Part shown: one piece after another, positions 1 to 5,856 of the stretch
Position numbering within the stretch: the first letter of the stretch is position 1
Layout: every line of letters begins with the position of its first letter
Notes under the pieces: generated by a model
The model's database searches: none
Seen by the model: the letters and a program-made list of their open reading frames with translations, nothing else
What the model was told of the DNA's origin: nothing
From: an uncultured Longilinea sp.
GTDB taxonomy: Bacteria; Chloroflexota; Anaerolineae; Anaerolineales; Anaerolineaceae
Length of the DNA stretch: 17,937 nucleotides
Assembly: GCA_937863945.1 (NCBI GenBank)
Contig: CALMIB010000057.1
Coordinates: forward strand, 1 to 17,937
Direction of reading: 5' to 3'
Program-made: the position numbers and the translations under genes

Positions 1-33
1 TTTCGCAGGAATCGCAATCTGTTTCCATCCAAG

Positions 34-58
34 GGCCGTCTGCAAATTGCAGGCGGCC
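34..58 (+). terminator. GC-rich hairpin at window edge, possible terminator of an upstream gene
   Basis: An inverted repeat has arms at 34-45 (GGCCGTCTGCAA) and 47-58 (TTGCAGGCGGCC). They are complementary except for one G-T wobble, and the inner A/T bases would form the loop. It is followed by GTTTGTTTG, a broken rather than pure T run. It lies before the ribosome binding site of the gene at 93, so it most likely ends a gene lying left of the window. A leader hairpin of the small gene is the alternative. Confidence 0.4.
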
Positions 59-92
59 GTTTGTTTGCCGATGAATTTACAGGAGGTCGCAA

Positions 93-290
93 ATGGTCAC
101 CCTTGATTTGAGCGATGAAGAACGCCAAACTCTTTTATACCTGCTGGAGAGTTGCATCACAGATCTGAAGGCCGAAATCCGGGAAACCGACCGGGCTGAG
201 TATAAGGATATGCTCAAGCATCGCAAGGATGTTCTGCACAAGCTTTGGCTGGCGTTGCAACCCGCCCCCGATTTGGCCAAACCGGGATAA
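93..290 (+). CDS. small helical conserved-type hypothetical protein (65 aa)
   Basis: I do not recognise a named family. The ATG at 93 is preceded by a near-perfect Shine-Dalgarno AGGAGGT at 81-87 with 5 bases between, which fixes the start and argues that the gene is real. The 65-aa product is soluble, without signal peptide or membrane segment. It is rich in Leu, Glu, Lys and Arg (LSDEERQTLLYLLESCITDL, then a charged RETDRAEYKDMLKHRKDVL stretch), which suggests two amphipathic helices in a hairpin. The tail is Pro/Ala-rich. Small bacterial proteins with a similar 'EERxxL...E-I-x-x-T-D...Y...L..R' pattern are familiar to me, but their role is unknown. A strong hairpin at 308-344 follows, so it is probably a single-gene transcript or the last gene of one. 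No function is proposed. Confidence 0.75.
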   Translation: MVTLDLSDEERQTLLYLLESCITDLKAEIRETDRAEYKDMLKHRKDVLHKLWLALQPAPDLAKPG

Positions 291-307
291 ACCTGCCACG
301 TCGGACC

Positions 308-344
308 ATCCAGCCGGAATGATGGCTACTCATTCGGGTTGGAT
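308..344 (+). terminator. long hairpin after the 65-aa gene, probable terminator
   Basis: The arms 308-322 and 330-344 can form 14 of 15 pairs. There is one G-T wobble (313/339) and one G-G mismatch (316/336), closing a 7-base loop. The sequence after it is TATTGTTGAC, only moderately T-rich. It lies 17 bases after the 65-aa gene's stop and directly abuts the next promoter's -35 box, as a terminator insulating two transcription units would. The imperfect T tract leaves room for another role. Confidence 0.5.
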
Positions 345-349
345 TATTG

Positions 350-378
350 TTGACATTTTCTGGTTCGACCTCTACACT
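350..378 (+). promoter_or_regulatory. sigma70-type promoter for the secreted protein/lipoprotein pair
   Basis: A perfect -35 hexamer TTGACA (350-355) is followed after exactly 17 bases by TACACT (373-378), which matches 4 of 6 positions of the -10 consensus. The expected transcription start is near 385, giving a leader of about 42 bases before the ATG at 427. This supports 427 rather than an upstream Met codon as the start. No operator-like repeat is obvious around it. Confidence 0.65.
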
Positions 379-426
379 ATGCTATGTAGATTGAATCATT
401 GGAAATTATTCTTCACCTCAACCGCT

Positions 427-1041
427 ATGACCAAAACGCAACGCCACATCCTGACCGGGCTGCTCACCCTCGTGCTCACGTTCTCAATCGCATACATCGC
501 GCGGGCTGAGGCGCTGCAACAGGCGCCTCCTTTGCCCACCGACGGTTGGCGCGTGTGCCAGGATCTGGGCATTGGCAGCGTTCCGGGGCTGGGCGAGGAC
601 CGCCAGCGGTTCGTCCTCTGCAACCCTCCCACGGGCTGGCAGATACAGGTGTACTGCCTGAACCCGGGCGTGACTCCGCCGACGGTGGGCGCTTATTGCT
701 CGATGGTGAGCGACAGCACATTCTGGTGCGGCGACGGCATTCAACAACTCGAATTCTACGGCATCCTGCAATTGCCGCCCACGCCCACCCCCACCATCAC
801 GGCCACGGCCACTCCCACCTCCCCCGCCACGACGCCCAGCATCCCACCCACCTTCACGCCCAGTCCCAGCCAGACTGCTCCGGCCGCTACCCGCGCGCCT
901 ACCACGGCAGCCACGCCCGTCGTCCGCGTCGCCCCTGGCGGCCCGGGGAACCGTGAATGGATCGTCGCCGGCGCAGTGCTCTTATCGTCACTCCTGGCAG
1001 GTGTTGCCTGGCTTATCCGCGGAAAAATTCAATCCAGATAG
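427..1041 (+). CDS. secreted Thr/Pro-stalk protein with C-terminal membrane anchor (204 aa)
   Basis: No named family is recognised. An N-terminal signal peptide or anchor (residues about 7-26, then an ARAEA-type cleavage site near 26-29) is followed by a compact domain (30-115). That domain has five cysteines (C44, C65, C77, C91, C101) and many Trp and Gly residues. Next comes a Thr/Pro/Ala-rich stalk (117-165). A hydrophobic helix (178-197) and a short basic tail ending RGKIQSR follow. The layout resembles a sortase-sorted surface protein, but I see no LPXTG-like motif before the helix, only PGGPGN. The frame is open back to 229, but the promoter at 350-378 and the signal peptide place the start at 427. 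No clear Shine-Dalgarno precedes it. The next gene, a sortase-like lipoprotein, begins 11 bases after its stop. A plain single-pass surface protein of unknown role is the cautious reading. Confidence 0.75.
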   Translation: MTKTQRHILTGLLTLVLTFSIAYIARAEALQQAPPLPTDGWRVCQDLGIGSVPGLGEDRQRFVLCNPPTGWQIQVYCLNPGVTPPTVGAYCSMVSDSTFWCGDGIQQLEFYGILQLPPTPTPTITATATPTSPATTPSIPPTFTPSPSQTAPAATRAPTTAATPVVRVAPGGPGNREWIVAGAVLLSSLLAGVAWLIRGKIQSR

Positions 1042-1052
1042 GCTTAAATCGC

Positions 1053-1841
1053 ATGCGCCGGTTATGCTACTTGCTGGCTGGACTTGCGATCCTGACCCTG
1101 GCATCCTGCCGCCCGGGAGCGGCTGAAGCAGCCAGAGCGCCCACTGCCACGCCGTTTTTGCCGGTGGCGTCCACGTCCACGCCCTACCTGCCGCTCCACC
1201 CCACCCTGACGCCGGCCGCCACACAGGCTGACAGCACGGATTACGATTTTTCCGGCATAGATTTTACGCCTGGGGCCGAGGAAATCACGCTGCGCTTTTG
1301 GCCGGCATCGGACGCGCTAAACCGCGGCCGTCCTATCAAAGTCCGCTTTCTGCCGGGCAGCCAATGCGACTTTGGCGACCACCAGGCCTGCGTTCATCAT
1401 TTTCGCACCGCCTCCCAGCAGGAAGTTCTGTGGGTCAGCGTGCATTCAGGCGTTACCGGCGAAGGCCAGGAACTGCGCCATGCCTTGGAAGGCACCGGCA
1501 TCAACTCAGCCGGCCTGTCGCTGGAGCAGGTGCTTTTCAACCTGGATGAAATAAAAAGCGCCAGCATCACCCTGCGCCAGGGGCAAAAATCCGTCGACAC
1601 CGCCAGCGTGGCGGCATTCGCCCGGGTGCCGGCCAGTGACGTGCCAGACTATTTATTATTACCCTTCGATCAGGCCCTGGATATGGTCTTTGCGGCCAAC
1701 CCAGGCATCCAGAAGCAACTCGAAGGCAGCCACACCCTGCTGGTTATTGAAACCTGCGGATGGCGCATGCCAGGCGAACAGGGCCGGCAATTCGTCAGCG
1801 ATACGAGTGCGTCCATTTATCTGGGAATTCTATTCGACTGA
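1053..1841 (+). CDS. lipoprotein with a sortase-like C-terminal domain (262 aa)
   Basis: The protein starts with a lipoprotein signal peptide: hydrophobic residues 6-18 and lipobox LASC, with the acylated Cys at 19. A Thr/Pro/Ala linker runs to about residue 60, then a folded domain (75-262). The domain has sortase-like landmarks in the right order. These are a His in VSVHSG (H131), a segment NLDEIKSASITLRQGQ (163-178) like the strand pair of sortases, VIETC (C235) resembling the TLxTC catalytic motif, and an Arg about ten residues on (R245, with R238 as alternative). I infer a divergent sortase or sortase-fold protein on the outer face of the membrane. The ETC context and lipid anchoring are not typical, so activity is uncertain. 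The frame extends up to 957, but the lipobox fixes the Met at 1053. It is 11 bases after the preceding gene, so co-transcribed. C105 and C113 could form a disulfide. Confidence 0.72.
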   Translation: MRRLCYLLAGLAILTLASCRPGAAEAARAPTATPFLPVASTSTPYLPLHPTLTPAATQADSTDYDFSGIDFTPGAEEITLRFWPASDALNRGRPIKVRFLPGSQCDFGDHQACVHHFRTASQQEVLWVSVHSGVTGEGQELRHALEGTGINSAGLSLEQVLFNLDEIKSASITLRQGQKSVDTASVAAFARVPASDVPDYLLLPFDQALDMVFAANPGIQKQLEGSHTLLVIETCGWRMPGEQGRQFVSDTSASIYLGILFD

Positions 1842-1920
1842 AATGATTCTGCAATCGAAATCATTTGCTACAAAATTCGTATTTGTAGTAAGATTATTAA
1901 AATAATTTTTTGTACAAAAA
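1841..1920. promoter_or_regulatory. AT-rich regulatory gap with three inverted repeats
   Basis: This gap before the NYN gene is much more AT-rich than its surroundings. It holds AAATGATT/AATCATTT (1841-1848 and 1859-1866), CTACAAA/TTTGTAG (1868-1874 and 1882-1888) and a perfect 14-base palindrome TTTTTGTACAAAAA (1907-1920) just upstream of the ribosome binding site. A weak promoter guess is TTGCTA (1865-1870), 18 bases, TAAGAT (1889-1894). The first repeat could end the upstream transcript; the palindrome is placed like an operator. Function is inferred from position only. Confidence 0.4.
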
Positions 1921-1933
1921 TTGAGGTGCTTCC

Positions 1934-2770
1934 ATGAAATCCGTCCGGTCCTCCAGTAAAGTGGGGGTGTACGTAGATGTTGCATATGTATATATCAATG
2001 GCGGCTCAAAAATGCAATATGATGTCCTCCGTGAGTTCGCCTGTCGCGATTATGCCGATCCGATGCGCATGAACGCTTATGTCACCTATGACAGTGAGCG
2101 AGCGGAACGGGACGAAGTCTATCGCAAAGGCGCCACCAGTTTCCACTCCGCGCTGCGGGATATCGGCTACAAAGTCATTGTAAAAGAAATCCAATGGTTC
2201 AAGGATGAATCCGGCATCCGCTACGGCAAAGCCAACGCCGACCTCGACCTGGCCGTGGACGCGCTGCTGCAATCTGAAAACCTGGACCGCGTGCTGGTGG
2301 TCAGCGGCGACGGTGACTTCGTGCAGGTCGTGCGCGCCCTGCAAAACAAAGGCTGCCGGGTGGAAGTGGTCGGCCTCGACAATGTTTCTTCAAAACTGCG
2401 CTACGAATCAGATTTTTTCATCTCCGGCTACCTCATACCGAATCTGATCCCGGTGACCATCCGCAAGCCCGATTCCCCCGCCTGGGGCGAGCTGGGCAGC
2501 CGCGTGCGTGGTTGGTGTTACTGGCATACCGACCAGGGCTACGGTTTTATGCGCTATTTAAAAGAAATCAGCGCGCAGCTCTGGCAGACGGACACGCGCA
2601 ATCCCGATTCCGCTTACGGCACCGCATTTTTCCATGATTCCAACCTGCCCGAAGGTATTCGCCCCGCCGGCCTGCCGTCCCGCAACTTCATCTTTGAATT
2701 CGAACTGATCCGCTCAGAGAAATACGACCGGTTGCAGGCTCAGGATATCGAATTGGTGAGCCGCTTCTAG
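1934..2770 (+). CDS. NYN (PIN-like) nuclease domain fused to a cold-shock-like domain (278 aa)
   Basis: The N-terminal domain (residues 8-170) has the NYN/LabA-type PIN-like pattern: VGVYVDVAYVY with acidic D15, then NADLDLAVDAL (D103, D105, D109), then VLVVSGDGDFVQVVRAL (D126, D128), and a final GCRVEVVG strand. These acidic residues normally bind a divalent metal for RNA cleavage. The C-terminal part (190-278) looks like a cold-shock-type OB fold: RGWCYWHTDQGYGFMRYL resembles the RNP1-bearing 'GYGFI' strand, followed by AFFHDSNL, FEFEL and DRLQAQDIELV. I infer an RNA-binding ribonuclease; the substrate is unknown. The start at 1934 has GAGGTG at 1923-1928. The stop is 11 bases before the membrane protein gene downstream, so the two are likely co-transcribed. 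Confidence 0.85.
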   Translation: MKSVRSSSKVGVYVDVAYVYINGGSKMQYDVLREFACRDYADPMRMNAYVTYDSERAERDEVYRKGATSFHSALRDIGYKVIVKEIQWFKDESGIRYGKANADLDLAVDALLQSENLDRVLVVSGDGDFVQVVRALQNKGCRVEVVGLDNVSSKLRYESDFFISGYLIPNLIPVTIRKPDSPAWGELGSRVRGWCYWHTDQGYGFMRYLKEISAQLWQTDTRNPDSAYGTAFFHDSNLPEGIRPAGLPSRNFIFEFELIRSEKYDRLQAQDIELVSRF

Positions 2771-2781
2771 CCCGGCAGATC

Positions 2782-3354
2782 ATGTTAAACTCGGACATCG
2801 CCGGCCAATTCCGCTTTGAGTTGGATCCCGCAGAACGCATCCTGTGGGCCGGGCAGCCCCGGCAGGGATGGATGCTCCACCCTCAAGATATTTTCATGAT
2901 CCCGTTCAGCCTGTTGTGGGGCGGGTTTGCCATCTTTTGGTTTGCCAGCGTTCTGTTCATCGGCGAGAATATATTCTTTGCACTGTTTGGCGTACCGTTC
3001 GTGCTGGTTGGGCTCTATTTAATTTTTGGCCGGTTTCTTTACGATCGCTGGGCTCGCAAGAATACCTTTTATGCCCTCACCAACCAGCGTATCCTCATCC
3101 GAAACGGCGGCCGGGTGGCGAGCCTGACCAGCATCCACCTGACCGCCATTCCCGAAATTACTTTCCAGGAACACCGAGAGGGGCGGGCTAGCATTTTTTT
3201 TAGCGCCGTGCCGCCTCAGATGGGATTTTCATCCGCCAGGGTTCGCCCGCAGGCCGGCCCATTTTTCGACCAGATTGAAAACGGTCAGCAGGTTTACCAG
3301 ACCCTGCGGCGGGCGCAGCAGGATGCCCTGCGTGACGCGGGCAAAGCCGGATAA
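2782..3354 (+). CDS. membrane protein with two helices and a PH-like domain (190 aa)
   Basis: A short cytosolic N-terminus with an ERILWAGQPRQGW motif leads to two adjacent membrane helices (about 36-60 and 64-85). A C-terminal domain opens with YDRWARKNTFYALTNQRILI (87-106). That YALTNxRI signature is typical of bacterial PH-like membrane proteins (bPH/YdbT-type), which usually carry one or more such domains just after a helix pair. The domain is followed by a basic, Gln-rich tail (170-190). The role is unknown. It starts 11 bases after the NYN gene with no clear Shine-Dalgarno, suggesting translational coupling, and ends before a good terminator. Confidence 0.7.
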   Translation: MLNSDIAGQFRFELDPAERILWAGQPRQGWMLHPQDIFMIPFSLLWGGFAIFWFASVLFIGENIFFALFGVPFVLVGLYLIFGRFLYDRWARKNTFYALTNQRILIRNGGRVASLTSIHLTAIPEITFQEHREGRASIFFSAVPPQMGFSSARVRPQAGPFFDQIENGQQVYQTLRRAQQDALRDAGKAG

Positions 3355-3375
3355 CCGGTAAAATTTCCAATAATT

Positions 3376-3414
3376 AAGCGCTGGCCAGCGGTCAATTCAC
3401 GGCCGGCGTTTTTT
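3376..3414 (+). terminator. rho-independent terminator of the NYN/PH unit
   Basis: The arms AAGCGCTGGCC (3376-3386) and GGCCGGCGTTT (3401-3411) pair over 11 positions with two G-T wobbles, closing a 14-base loop. A run of six T covers 3409-3414. It lies 21 bases after the stop of the PH-like gene. The gene on the right converges on it; read from the minus strand the hairpin is followed by CTTAATTATT, so it may also work weakly for that gene. Confidence 0.8.
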
Positions 3415-3427
3415 CTCCCGACGGAGT

Positions 3428-3853
3428 TTATTTCACCGTCAGCACCACAATGCCGGATAATGTCAGCAACAAACCTGTCGCGGTTTTCACCGTCAACGGT
3501 TCGCCGCCAAAAATAATGCCCATCAACGCACCGAACAGCGGCGAAGTGAAGGCAATCGGCATCACGCTGGTCAGCGGAGCGCCTTTGATCGCCTTATAAA
3601 AACACAACATGCCCACCGCGCCGGCCACCACACCGCCGCCGATGACCATATACAGCAACGCCTTGGGACCGGCCTGCGGAAGCGTTTTCCACTGCGGAAA
3701 ACTGACCGCACCCAGGATCACCAGTGCTACCAGGGTTCGAAGGGTGATACCCATTTCCGGCGAAAGGTTGCCCAGGTGCAGGCCTTTTTTCTCAAAGTAA
3801 CCGCCGACGCCCCAGGCAATGGCAGTTAATAAGGCGAAAACCTGTGGTTTCAT
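3428..3853 (-). CDS. single-domain EamA-family transporter (141 aa)
   Basis: About five hydrophobic helices fill the protein, and the sequence has EamA/DMT features: an N-terminal LTAIAWGVGGYFEKKGL helix, FYKAIKGAPLTSVMPI near residues 85-100, and a closing LLLTLSGIVVLTV helix. It is about half the length of ten-helix EamA proteins, so it carries one EamA unit and would act as a dimer. The substrate cannot be read. Its ATG overlaps the TGA of the aminotransferase-like gene (ATGA, 3850-3853), so translation is coupled and the two form an operon on the minus strand. It ends 73 bases from the convergent PH-like gene. Confidence 0.82.
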   Translation of the reverse strand: MKPQVFALLTAIAWGVGGYFEKKGLHLGNLSPEMGITLRTLVALVILGAVSFPQWKTLPQAGPKALLYMVIGGGVVAGAVGMLCFYKAIKGAPLTSVMPIAFTSPLFGALMGIIFGGEPLTVKTATGLLLTLSGIVVLTVK

Positions 3854-5262
3854 CGATCCCCTCCCAGGTCAAAATAATCTTCGAATCGAATTTCCCAGGC
3901 TTGCGGATGAAATTCACCAGAGCGAGGATCCTGGATATACGTACCATGGAATTCACCGCGCTGGATCTTCTCCAGGGCGCTGATAAACGCATCCACATCG
4001 GATTTTTCGTTGTATAACCCGAAGGAGATGCGAACCATGCCGGGCACTTCACGGCGGTCGTGCTGGAGGATTTGCTGGCGAACCCGTTCGGAGTGGCGAT
4101 CATCCACCTGTAAGAGATGCAAAACATAGGGATGGGCGCAAAAACAGCCGTTGCGCACCCCAATGCCAAATTCATGCCCCAGGATTGCAGCCAGGAGGAA
4201 ATGGGAAAAGCCATCCAGGTTCAACGGAATTACGCCCAACCGGTCGCGGGCAGTCGCAGGGTCGGCATCGCCGTAAATGTGGACGCCCGGCAGAGTAGCC
4301 AACTTCTTCAACGCGTATTCAGTCAGCTCCGCCTCGTGCCGCGCAACGGCATCCATGCCGATTTTTTCGAGCTGCACCAGCGCCTCCGCCAGCGCAATCG
4401 CGCCGACGACGTTTGGGCTGCCGGCTTCATCCCGTTCCGGCGGCTCTGACCAGAGCACGGAATCGACCGTCACGATTTCGACTTCGCCCCCGCCGCGCAG
4501 GTCCGGTTCGCCTTGCGCAAAGGTATCGCGCCGGCCGACCAGCGCCCCGGTGCCATAAGGCGCGTACATTTTGTGCGCCGACAGGATGACGTAATCCAGG
4601 TGTGCAGGATCTTCCAACGAGCCCATGCTGACTTTTCGATGCGGCGCGAGTTGCGCGCAGTCGACCGCGATTTGAGCGCCGGCGGCATGCGCTTTCACCG
4701 CCAGCCGGTGCACCGGATTGATAATCCCGGTGACGTTGCTCGCCCCGGTAATCGTCACCAGCGCAACCCTGCCGGCGTATTTTTCCAATTGAAGATCAAA
4801 ATCGCCTTCGTCCAGGCGGCCGTCCGGCAGCAGCCTGAGGTGAACCACGTTTGCCGCCGCACGCCAGGGTAAATCGTTGGAGTGATGCTCCATCGTGCTC
4901 AGCAAAACCACGTTCTTCTGTGACGTAAAGGGAAAACGGCGCGCCAGCTTGTTGAGCGATTCAGTGGAATTCTTGCTGAAGATGCAGGCATGATCCGCCG
5001 GGTTTGCACCTACGAAACGCATCACGGCCTTTCGCGCCTCTTCATAAAAGTGGGTAGAGAGCTGGCTTTTGAACCCGGTTCCACGGTGAACGCTGCTGTA
5101 ATACTGCAAGAACCGGTCGACCGCCTGCTGGACAGGTAGCATGGCAGGCGTTGAGGCGGCGTTGTCCAGATTGATATAGGGCACCTTGCGGCCATCCAAC
5201 AAAGGAACGAGCGTATCTGCCCCGATGATTAAGTTTCGAAACGAAACAGGTGTGTTGAGCAT
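3850..5262 (-). CDS. class V PLP-dependent enzyme, SufS/Csd-like cysteine desulfurase homologue (470 aa)
   Basis: Class V aminotransferase landmarks are visible: NLDNAASTP (31-39), HRGTGFKSQLST (59-70), MEHHSNDLPW (124-133, the cofactor-stacking His), VDCAQLAPH (200-208) with the PLP-binding Asp D201, and SAHKMYAPYGTGAL with the Schiff-base Lys K231. Near the C-terminus, GVRNGCFCAHP (368-378) aligns with the RTGHHCAQP segment of SufS, placing C375 where the catalytic Cys lies. This fits sulfur removal from cysteine, but other class V enzymes share the fold and the 'GCFC' context differs. At 470 aa it is about 60 longer than typical SufS, with a tail (about 430-470) rich in acidic and aromatic residues. 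No SufU/SufE or Fe-S scaffold gene is adjacent. No Shine-Dalgarno is evident before the ATG at 5262. Confidence 0.82.
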   Translation of the reverse strand: MLNTPVSFRNLIIGADTLVPLLDGRKVPYINLDNAASTPAMLPVQQAVDRFLQYYSSVHRGTGFKSQLSTHFYEEARKAVMRFVGANPADHACIFSKNSTESLNKLARRFPFTSQKNVVLLSTMEHHSNDLPWRAAANVVHLRLLPDGRLDEGDFDLQLEKYAGRVALVTITGASNVTGIINPVHRLAVKAHAAGAQIAVDCAQLAPHRKVSMGSLEDPAHLDYVILSAHKMYAPYGTGALVGRRDTFAQGEPDLRGGGEVEIVTVDSVLWSEPPERDEAGSPNVVGAIALAEALVQLEKIGMDAVARHEAELTEYALKKLATLPGVHIYGDADPATARDRLGVIPLNLDGFSHFLLAAILGHEFGIGVRNGCFCAHPYVLHLLQVDDRHSERVRQQILQHDRREVPGMVRISFGLYNEKSDVDAFISALEKIQRGEFHGTYIQDPRSGEFHPQAWEIRFEDYFDLGGDR

Positions 5263-5309
5263 CAGGTTATCGAAATACTTACAATAGCCAAAGAAGTGGG
5301 CTTGACCAC

Positions 5310-5338
5310 TTGTATTTTCCCCTGAATTCAGTTAGAAT
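5310..5338 (+). promoter_or_regulatory. mraZ (dcw operon) promoter
   Basis: TTGTAT (5310-5315) and TAGAAT (5333-5338) are separated by 17 bases. The -10 is good (5 of 6) and the -35 weak (3 of 6). The predicted start is near 5345, inside the MraZ repeats. The spacer contains a perfect 10-base palindrome CTGAATTCAG (5322-5331), and the -35 overlaps an inverted repeat AAGTGG/CCACTT (5294-5299 and 5306-5311). This gap also has to hold the promoter of the divergent desulfurase gene, which I could not place with confidence. Confidence 0.55.
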
Positions 5339-5373
5339 GTGGGGGAAAGTGGTATGAAGTGGGAGATGGTGGA
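5339..5373 (+). promoter_or_regulatory. MraZ operator: four GTGG repeats at 10-bp period
   Basis: GTGGG (5339), GTGGT (5349), GTGGG (5359) and GTGGA (5369) start exactly 10 bases apart, on one face of the helix. Known MraZ operators are direct repeats of TGGGN-like pentamers with 5-base spacers, which is this arrangement. The array begins right after the -10 box and covers the predicted start site, so binding of MraZ would repress its own operon. Confidence 0.85.
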
Positions 5374-5374
5374 G

Positions 5375-5395
5375 CGCTGGCCTGGTCCGGCGTTT
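5375..5395 (+). promoter_or_regulatory. leader hairpin before mraZ, possible attenuator
   Basis: CGCTGG (5375-5380) can pair with CCGGCG (5387-5392) through six positions including one G-T pair, with a 6-base loop. GTTTCGGCTTT follows. It sits between the MraZ operator and the mraZ ribosome binding site (AGGG at 5409-5412). The short stem and broken T run make termination doubtful. Confidence 0.25.
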
Positions 5396-5420
5396 CGGCT
5401 TTAAAAACAGGGTAGAACTT

Positions 5421-5849
5421 ATGTTCCTTAATCATTACCATCACAACCTGGATGAGAAAGGCCGCCTGACGATCCCGGCTCGCTACCGCGAACTGATCTC
5501 GCAGGGCGCCTACATCACCCTGGGGTTTGACCAGAACCTGATGGTATTGACCACCTCCTACTTCAATGAAATCGCCGAACGCTCGGCAAAATTAAGCCTC
5601 ACCGATGCAACCTCCCGCCAGTTGATGCGCCTCATTTTCTCCAACGCCGAGCGTGTCGAAGTCGATAAGGCTGGCCGCATTCTTATCCCGCAATCTCTCA
5701 GGGATGCCGTGCAACTGGATGGTGAGGCTGTCGTCGTCGGCGTTTTAAATTATTTTGAAATCTGGTCGCCGTCGTTGTGGAACCGCCAGAGCGAAAGCAT
5801 GACCAACGCCGAAGCCAACGAACAACGCTTCTCGGCACTGTCCATCTAG
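5421..5849 (+). CDS. mraZ: MraZ, transcriptional regulator of the dcw cluster
   Basis: MraZ is a DNA-binding protein of the SpoVT-AbrB fold that forms rings and binds repeats in its own promoter, usually repressing the division/cell-wall operon. Both half-motifs are present: DEKGRLTIPARYR (11-23) and DKAGRILIPQSLR (82-94), flanked by strands such as YFEIW (111-115). At 142 aa the length is normal. The opening MFLNHYHHNLDEKGR is typical of MraZ N-termini, fixing the start; AGGG lies 8 bases upstream. Four perfectly phased GTGG repeats lie at 5339-5373, so autoregulation is very likely. The rsmH start follows 7 bases after the stop. Confidence 0.96.
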   Translation: MFLNHYHHNLDEKGRLTIPARYRELISQGAYITLGFDQNLMVLTTSYFNEIAERSAKLSLTDATSRQLMRLIFSNAERVEVDKAGRILIPQSLRDAVQLDGEAVVVGVLNYFEIWSPSLWNRQSESMTNAEANEQRFSALSI

Positions 5850-5856
5850 GTGCAGC

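Noticed and set aside
229..426. Upstream extension of the stalked secreted protein
   Set aside because: It would overlap the 65-aa gene, cross a hairpin and the promoter at 350-378, and bury the signal peptide that begins at 427.
778..920. Thr/Pro-coding stretch as a tandem DNA repeat
   Set aside because: The ACCCCCAC-like units are irregular and explained by the Thr/Pro stalk of the encoded protein.
546..956. Alternative plus-strand frame inside the stalked protein gene
   Set aside because: No ribosome binding site, Arg/His/Pro-rich low complexity, and the overlapping frame has signal peptide and anchor.
5302..5338. TTGACC (5302-5307) as the -35 of mraZ
   Set aside because: A better hexamer match, but 25 bases from TAGAAT, which is too far for a sigma70 promoter.
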